This document shows, in pieces, positions 60,016 through 64,000 of a stretch of 64,000 bases of DNA. Made by a program: the position numbers and the translations under genes. This DNA is from Candidatus Woesearchaeota archaeon (GTDB lineage: Archaea; Nanoarchaeota; Nanoarchaeia; Woesearchaeales; JAGVZT01). Below the pieces are notes generated by a model. It saw only the letters and a program-made list of their open reading frames with translations. It did no database searches and had not been told where the DNA came from. The stretch covers positions 356,655-420,654 of the forward strand of contig JAFCGF010000001.1 of NCBI GenBank assembly GCA_017608295.1, given 5' to 3'. How positions within the stretch are numbered: the stretch's first letter is position 1; every line of letters starts with the position of its first letter.

Positions 60016-61573
60016 CCTTGATTTTCTCATCCTCTGGATGCCACAGCCTGTAGATAGTTTCCTCGCTCTTCTCCCAGTTCTTGAGAAACTTCTTGACAAA
60101 GCCTGGCATGAGGGAGTTGAAGCGCTTCTTCTTGAGCAATGCGATGAACTGGCTCTCGAGCGCCTTGCTCAGGTCCTCATACAGCCCTAAATCAGAATAG
60201 ATGAGATTGTTTTTCAGGCGCCAGTAGGCTTTGGTCCCTTCGTGGGCGAAGATGATGTAACCGCGCTTGCCCTTGATGAGCCGCGAGTAGGTGTCCATGC
60301 CGCGCAGGATCTTCTTTGCGCTCACCAGATAGACGCCTCCCTTTGTCGAGCCCGGGTCGAGGATGAGCAGCTCATCGTCTTTTACACCTAAGCAGACAGC
60401 ATAATGCGCCTTGCGGTTCTGCGGGAAGATGTAGTCCTTCTTGAAGTCGACGATAGTGAGGGCTCCCTGGTCGAGCCAGGTCTCAAGCTCGTCGTCAAGC
60501 TGGGTGATGTATTCAAAGCTGACCCAGGCGCCGAGAACTTTCTTCTTTGTGAACTTCTCCACGACATTGATGAGCACCTGCGGGTGGGTCCCCAGGCCGA
60601 CCTTGGTCTTGCAGAGCTTTCCTAGCTCCTTCTGGTTGGTCTCGAAGCCGAAGATGCGCAGCACCATCTCGGTAGCGGCAGGGCCGCAATAGCTTGGCTT
60701 CTGGGCCACGTAGTAGCGCTTGATATTCTCGAGCGTGTCCACTTCTGGATACTTCCGCTCAAAGCTGAGCTCGCTCTTCGCGAGTGTCTTGTTTGGTACG
60801 AGCAGGACTTTATCCTTTCCAAAATGGATTTCTGTATGGAACGCTGTCGTATCCCGAATTTCTCCTGTATTTCCCTCGAACGTGATGCGGTGCCCTACCT
60901 TGAAATACTCCAATGAATGGAGGTAGATGCTTGCGAAGAAATTCTCAGCCTGGTTCCTGAGCCCGAAGACTGCGAGGAATCCCAAGGCGATGATTGCCAT
61001 GTACAGGGCGAGGAGCATGACGGTGGACGCAGGGGTGAACTTGATGCCAATATATGCCAATACTATCTCAAGCAGGAACAGGTAGAGCACGATGCGGATT
61101 ATCATGAGCGTGGGCTCGACGAGGTAGTCGCGGTTGTACATCCGTAGGTATTCTGTCAGGCCAATCTTATCGAGCCCTGTCTCGATGAGCTGGGTGAGCA
61201 GTGCGATTACTGTGATGCCCAGGATGGCAATGAGGACAAGGGAAATCAGCATGGGCAGCTGTGAGTATAATGAGGATAATCCCTCTACGCTTGTGGTCTG
61301 GAGATAGAGCAGGGCTGCGACAATGCTGAGGGTCATTAAGGTATATCTCACGAGGCGTATCAGCCCTTCCTTGGCGTCAGAGAGGTCGCGTATCGCAGCT
61401 CTTCTCCTCAGCAGGCTCCTGAGCAGGCGTGACACGAGCTTCGCGAGCCCGAATCCCACTATGAGGATGAGGGCAGTGACGAGCAGCTCTATAGTTGCCT
61501 GGTTCTCCACCAAGGATTCCATCAGCTGCGAGAGGCTGAAGAACACGTCTCCGAACAATTCTGCCGCACTCAT
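60002..61573 (-). CDS. MscS-type channel fused to C39-like cysteine peptidase
   Basis: A 523-residue fusion. Residues 1-215 contain about five membrane helices; then comes an MscS beta domain (YFKVGHRITFEGNTGEIRD, TAFHTEIHFGKDKVLLVPN). Residues 285-440 match a C39/papain-like peptidase: PSYCGPAATEMVLRIFG with C296, KAHYAVCLGV with H390, and ILDPG with D406, a full Cys-His-Asp triad. The tail of 80 residues is helical. C39 domains usually cleave Gly-Gly leader peptides or act as binding domains in exporters. A stretch-gated channel with a cytosolic peptidase would be a new arrangement. A TATA-like CTTTAAAGG lies about 25 bases upstream. Confidence 0.88.
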   Translation of the reverse strand: MSAAELFGDVFFSLSQLMESLVENQATIELLVTALILIVGFGLAKLVSRLLRSLLRRRAAIRDLSDAKEGLIRLVRYTLMTLSIVAALLYLQTTSVEGLSSLYSQLPMLISLVLIAILGITVIALLTQLIETGLDKIGLTEYLRMYNRDYLVEPTLMIIRIVLYLFLLEIVLAYIGIKFTPASTVMLLALYMAIIALGFLAVFGLRNQAENFFASIYLHSLEYFKVGHRITFEGNTGEIRDTTAFHTEIHFGKDKVLLVPNKTLAKSELSFERKYPEVDTLENIKRYYVAQKPSYCGPAATEMVLRIFGFETNQKELGKLCKTKVGLGTHPQVLINVVEKFTKKKVLGAWVSFEYITQLDDELETWLDQGALTIVDFKKDYIFPQNRKAHYAVCLGVKDDELLILDPGSTKGGVYLVSAKKILRGMDTYSRLIKGKRGYIIFAHEGTKAYWRLKNNLIYSDLGLYEDLSKALESQFIALLKKKRFNSLMPGFVKKFLKNWEKSEETIYRLWHPEDEKIKVKRV

Positions 61574-61694
61574 GGTATATTTATTACTAGATTCCTTTAA
61601 AGTCCTATCGAAAGTTTTATAAGCTTTATTCCTAAGTTAGAATATTGCAGGAAAGAAGCCAAAAGGTTCTGAAAACGTGGAGTAATGATTGCAA

Positions 61695-61832
61695 ATGAAT
61701 TTCTTTGACTCAGTAGAGCACCTGGAACCCCAGTGCAGAAAGTGCGGCTCACCGATAGACTGGGGTGTGACTACAGAATACCACGAAGAATACCAGTCTC
61801 ACGTGTGCAGGAAGTGCGGCACGGTTCTCTGA
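61695..61832 (+). CDS. Small zinc-ribbon protein
   Basis: A 45-residue reading frame, MNFFDSVEHLEPQCRKCGSP then WGVTTEYHEEYQSHVCRKCG, ending TVL. Two CRKCG knuckles 23 residues apart would bind one zinc. The first in-frame ATG is used. A TATA-like TTTTATAAG lies about 80 bases upstream. Codon use and the intact knuckles argue that it is real. Small proteins of this type often bind nucleic acid or act as subunits of larger complexes; function unknown. Confidence 0.65.
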   Translation: MNFFDSVEHLEPQCRKCGSPIDWGVTTEYHEEYQSHVCRKCGTVL

Positions 61833-61900
61833 GCTTTTCAGTTCTTTGAAGAAAGACATTTAAACTAGATCTATTGCTCGCTGTTTTGAGGTGGACTCAT

Positions 61901-62389
61901 ATGGCTGACAATCTTACTGAGCGCGTGCAGGAGGCGCTGAAGAACCCTGACGACCCGAGGAATAATTTTGATTATCTCTCGCTTTTTGACGCCTTCCAGG
62001 CGACAGAGAACGAAGAGGAGATTAATAATATTGTAGACTACGCGTGCTTCGCCGCTGGCGTTGCTGACGATGATGATAGATTATTGTATAGATGGTTCGC
62101 CATGGGGCACGAGCGCTTCATGCCATTTTATAGGGATGAGCCTATATCCGGCGTCGAGAGATTTGTGTGGAAGGCCCACAACTGGTTCGGCGAGAACATC
62201 ATGTCCCGCGTCGCCAGAATGGATGATGAATTCCGCAGATGGCTCCATGTCGCAGGCCAGTACACTCTCCTAGAGGTCCCAGTCCAGAAAACAATCCTCA
62301 CCACATTCTACCAGAGTGCAGCCCCCCACATAGTGGAAGAGCTGGAAAACGGTCCAAGCGAAGACTACCTCGAGTGGTTGGACGAGTAG
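61901..62389 (+). CDS. Unknown acidic protein with a broken copy nearby
   Basis: A 162-residue helical, acidic protein that I do not recognise. It has LSLFDAFQATENEEEINNIV, an aromatic/His-rich centre (RWFAMGHERFMPFY, KAHNWFG), and ends EELENGPSEDYLEWLDE. No signal peptide or membrane helix. ATG 61901 is chosen because GAGGTGGA lies six bases upstream. A remnant of a second copy (the C-terminal 25 codons) lies at 63519-63593, beyond the MNT-HEPN module that starts four bases after this gene's stop. Confidence 0.75.
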   Translation: MADNLTERVQEALKNPDDPRNNFDYLSLFDAFQATENEEEINNIVDYACFAAGVADDDDRLLYRWFAMGHERFMPFYRDEPISGVERFVWKAHNWFGENIMSRVARMDDEFRRWLHVAGQYTLLEVPVQKTILTTFYQSAAPHIVEELENGPSEDYLEWLDE

Positions 62390-62393
62390 GACG

Positions 62394-62876
62394 TTAAGGT
62401 GAAGCCTCGAGAAGATTAAATATATGCTTGAAGAACCTCTTCGCGTTGTTGAGGCTGTCTTCCGCGGGCTTATGATTTGCTTGTGCTAGGCTCTGATAGG
62501 TGAAGTGCCCTCTTTTTTTCTTCTCGCTCTGGAAAATGCCGAGCAGCACATCTGCTTTGAGGAGTGTCTTACGATACAGAGTAAGCAGTTCTACGTCCAC
62601 TATTCCTTTCTCAACGAATCTCTTGAAGGCCTCGAAGGTCTTCTTGTGCACGTTTGGAGACGTTGTCGCCACATCTTTACTGGACAGATACGCCTTTGCG
62701 CCGTAGAAAATGGCGTAATACGAATGCGTGATGACTCCACTGTAGAATGATTGTGTTCTGCTGAGATGGAATGCCTTTCGCTGTAACTCTATGTCTGTTG
62801 TGACCCTGAGGATGACCCCTGCCAGGTCTAGCTCATTCTCAGCTCGTTCCAAAAATAATCTTTTTGTTGAAGGCAT
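62394..62876 (-). CDS. HEPN-domain protein of MNT pair
   Basis: A 160-residue helical protein, paralogous to the one at 52775. RAENELDLAGVIL and ITHSYYAIFYGAKAYLS are the HEPN helices; HKKTFEAFKRFVEKGIVDVEL follows. KRGHFTYQSLAQANHKPAEDS holds the same R-G-x-F-T-Y motif as the paralogue. The start overlaps the end of the nucleotidyltransferase gene by 49 bases, so translation is coupled. Likely toxin or its regulated partner. Confidence 0.84.
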   Translation of the reverse strand: MPSTKRLFLERAENELDLAGVILRVTTDIELQRKAFHLSRTQSFYSGVITHSYYAIFYGAKAYLSSKDVATTSPNVHKKTFEAFKRFVEKGIVDVELLTLYRKTLLKADVLLGIFQSEKKKRGHFTYQSLAQANHKPAEDSLNNAKRFFKHIFNLLEASP

Positions 62877-63460
62877 AAATGGTAGAATATACTGGGATTA
62901 TGCACAGCCAGATGTTTTCTTACGATTTCCTTTCCAAGATTCTCATAGTCTGCCTTGAGCATGGTAATAAATTCTTTTTGAGTGATAATGTGATAATCAA
63001 TCTCCACAAGAGATCTGTTTAGGACTGTCTTCATACTGATTTCTGCAGGGTTCTTCTCCGCTTTGCTCCTGATAATAATGGCGAGGTCGAGGTCTGAGTC
63101 TCTTGTCGCAGTTTCATCGGCATAAGAGCCGAAGATGATGAGAGCATAGAACGGATTATGTTTGTTGAGCTCTGTTTTCACCATCTCAAGCGGCCTCTGA
63201 AGTTCCTTTGGAATCTTGCTCTTGAATATCAATGCGAGATAGTCATAAAGCCGGTCTCCTTCATGGTTCAGCCTGTAAAGGTTTGCGCTTCCGATTTTCC
63301 GCTCAGTGATGAGGCTCTCCTCCTTGAAAGCTGCGATTGCGTTCTGCATGGTGCTGTTCGATTTATCTTTCACAGCGTTCTTTAATTGCGTATAGGTGAA
63401 TTCCCCGAAAATATTCCGGGTGAACGCGCCCAGTATCTGCAGCTGTCTTTTCGTCAACAT
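62828..63460 (-). CDS. Winged-helix nucleotidyltransferase (MNT-type antitoxin)
   Basis: A 210-residue protein. The N-terminal winged helix reads LTKRQLQILGAFTRNIFGEF, KSNSTMQNAIAAFKEESLI and a basic wing. The nucleotidyltransferase part has IFGSYADETATRDSDLDLAIII, where GSYA and DLD are the catalytic pattern; the usual Gly after GSYA is replaced by Asp. GGAGG lies seven bases before the ATG. Two direct repeats between a TATA-like sequence and the start could be its operator. The product pairs with the overlapping HEPN gene. Confidence 0.87.
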   Translation of the reverse strand: MLTKRQLQILGAFTRNIFGEFTYTQLKNAVKDKSNSTMQNAIAAFKEESLITERKIGSANLYRLNHEGDRLYDYLALIFKSKIPKELQRPLEMVKTELNKHNPFYALIIFGSYADETATRDSDLDLAIIIRSKAEKNPAEISMKTVLNRSLVEIDYHIITQKEFITMLKADYENLGKEIVRKHLAVHNPSIFYHLCLQQKDYFWNELRMS

Positions 63461-63474
63461 GTTAATTTACCTCC

Positions 63475-63512
63475 TTTTCGGTAAGATTGTACTTATTTTC
63501 CGGTAAATAAAG
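63475..63512 (-). promoter_or_regulatory. Promoter with direct repeats
   Basis: Read leftward, a TATA-like CTTTATTTA (63504-63512) precedes two direct repeats TTACCGGAAAA and TTACCGAAAA (63496-63506 and 63475-63484), 21-22 bases apart. They cover the expected transcription start and leader of the nucleotidyltransferase gene, so they suit autoregulation by its winged helix. Confidence 0.45.
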
Positions 63513-63518
63513 CTTTCG

Positions 63519-63593
63519 GTGATTTCGCATACCGCTATCGACGAGCTGAACAACGACCCCACCCAAGACTACCTCGACTGGCTAGATGCCTGA
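63519..63593 (+). pseudogene. 3' remnant of a copy of the 61901 gene
   Basis: Reads ISHTAIDELNNDPTQDYLDW then LDA and stop. This aligns with the end of the 61901 gene product, PHIVEELENGPSEDYLEWLDE and stop. No upstream reading frame continues the similarity. The MNT-HEPN module lies between the intact gene and this remnant, which points to insertion into a duplicated gene. Confidence 0.65.
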
Positions 63594-63629
63594 CCTCTCC
63601 AATCAAACGGACGTTTATCTAAAGAAGGG

Positions 63630-63839
63630 TTATTCATTAGAGCCAATGCTTAATCTAAAATATGTTAAACCCGCAACTATTAGAAAAACAAAGCATAGGA
63701 CCATAGATGCAAAAGTAGTATCAAATCCACCACCTATTTGGCGACCAAAATAATAGAAAAAAAAGATTCCGAATATCAATCCAAGAGATACGCTCCAGAT
63801 AATTTTCTTGCGAGTAGGTTTCAAGTACATTTGATTCAT
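63630..63839 (-). CDS. Small two-helix membrane protein
   Basis: A 69-residue protein with two membrane helices (IIWSVSLGLIFGIFFFYYFG and ASMVLCFVFLIVAGLTYF) and a basic N-terminus (MYLKPTRKK), so the N-terminus is probably inside. A TATA-like AAATATATA about 24 bases before the ATG indicates a leaderless mRNA, which supports it as a real gene. No family recognised. Confidence 0.65.
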   Translation of the reverse strand: MNQMYLKPTRKKIIWSVSLGLIFGIFFFYYFGRQIGGGFDTTFASMVLCFVFLIVAGLTYFRLSIGSNE

Positions 63840-63924
63840 CCTTTATCTATAGAGGGAGTATATATTTATTTGGATTGATACTGAACAACAGATGGCATGA
63901 GAAATCATAAGGGTTAATCCCTTT

Positions 63925-63954
63925 CACCTCCAATATGCCAAATAATTGGAGGTG
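63925..63954 (+). promoter_or_regulatory. Hairpin covering the transposase start
   Basis: CACCTCCAAT (63925-63934) and ATTGGAGGTG (63945-63954) are perfect inverted copies with a ten-base loop. The right arm contains the ribosome binding sequence and the GTG start of the IS110-like transposase. In an mRNA that starts upstream, the hairpin would hide the start and keep translation low, as known for several insertion sequences. Confidence 0.6.
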
Positions 63955-64000
63955 GACACAACGAAATTTTACATTGGTTTGGACATACATCAACGCACAA
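63952..64000 (+). CDS. IS110-family transposase, start only
   Basis: Only 16 codons are visible before the window ends: a GTG start, DTTKFYIGLDIHQRT. The FYIGLDxHxxT opening is typical of IS110-family DEDD recombinases, in which the first Asp is catalytic. IS110 elements carry a non-coding end before this gene that in studied cases encodes a bridge RNA; 63840-63924 would be that end. Completeness cannot be judged. Confidence 0.7.
   Translation, partial: MDTTKFYIGLDIHQRT

Noticed and set aside
1..64000. CRISPR arrays, rRNA and tRNA genes
   Set aside because: I saw no regularly spaced repeats, no T-loop/acceptor pattern of a tRNA and no rRNA sequence on either strand.

Overview
The window is archaeal chromosomal DNA at roughly balanced GC. 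Many starts lie 24-27 bases downstream of TATA-like boxes (TTTATATA or similar), so many transcripts look leaderless, while genes inside operons carry GGAGGTGAT-type ribosome binding sites. Archaeal-type genes include a GEK1/DtdA D-aminoacyl-tRNA deacylase, a Nog1-type GTPase, three nucleotidyltransferase/HEPN modules and an 11-subunit complex I without the NADH module. Bacterial-looking genes (B12-dependent ribonucleotide reductase, Lgt, PncC, TrmO) sit among them. The lineage cannot be fixed from the sequence; a DPANN-type archaeon or another poorly described lineage is possible.

Layout. 1-2936: leftward pair of a MoxR-like AAA+ ATPase and a Gly/Gln-rich partner cut by the window edge. 3234-6758: class II ribonucleotide reductase behind two tandem NrdR-like boxes. 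6870-11499: a coiled-coil protein, a HEPN/nucleotidyltransferase module with a palindromic operator, a Nudix protein, a JAMM protease, a ParB-like zinc-ribbon protein and an MscS channel. 11503-30495: a large two-sided locus described below. 30546-32591: TrmO, a conserved protein and Nog1. 32716-42844: nuoABCDHIJKLMN. 42937-51814: PncC, CDF zinc transporter, VWA protein, NDUFA9-like epimerase, two radical SAM/SPASM proteins, an HExxH protein, Lgt, a YdjM-like membrane protein and a CDP-alcohol phosphatidyltransferase. 52177-53269: a second nucleotidyltransferase/HEPN module. 53286-59043: a leftward run of secreted, membrane and zinc-ribbon proteins including a membrane-tethered winged-helix regulator. 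59164-64000: DtdA, an MscS channel fused to a C39-like peptidase, small proteins, a third nucleotidyltransferase/HEPN module lying beside a broken gene copy, and the start of an IS110-family transposase.

The most striking region is 11503-30495. Two operons diverge from about 22.1-22.3 kb. The rightward arm encodes a small protein of unknown fold, a UBC/E2-like protein with an HP...ICLD catalytic-site pattern, a JAMM isopeptidase-like protein, an E1-like protein with two ThiF-type Rossmann domains in one chain (as in eukaryotic E1), and three membrane-anchored proteins. The leftward arm encodes a coiled-coil protein, an unknown protein, a Cdc48/katanin-class AAA ATPase, another unknown protein and five tandem envelope paralogues, two of them with lipoboxes; a membrane protein with its own promoter lies beyond. 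Envelope proteins of both arms share a sequence motif just after the membrane anchor, so I read the arms as one system: ubiquitin-like conjugation or deconjugation coupled to an AAA unfoldase and a cell-surface apparatus. A VWA protein at 44.4-45.8 kb shares a short motif with the AAA protein, and the MoxR pair at the left edge may belong too. Lgt at 50.1 kb would provide the lipid anchor for the lipobox proteins. No modifier protein or RING-type ligase was identified with confidence.
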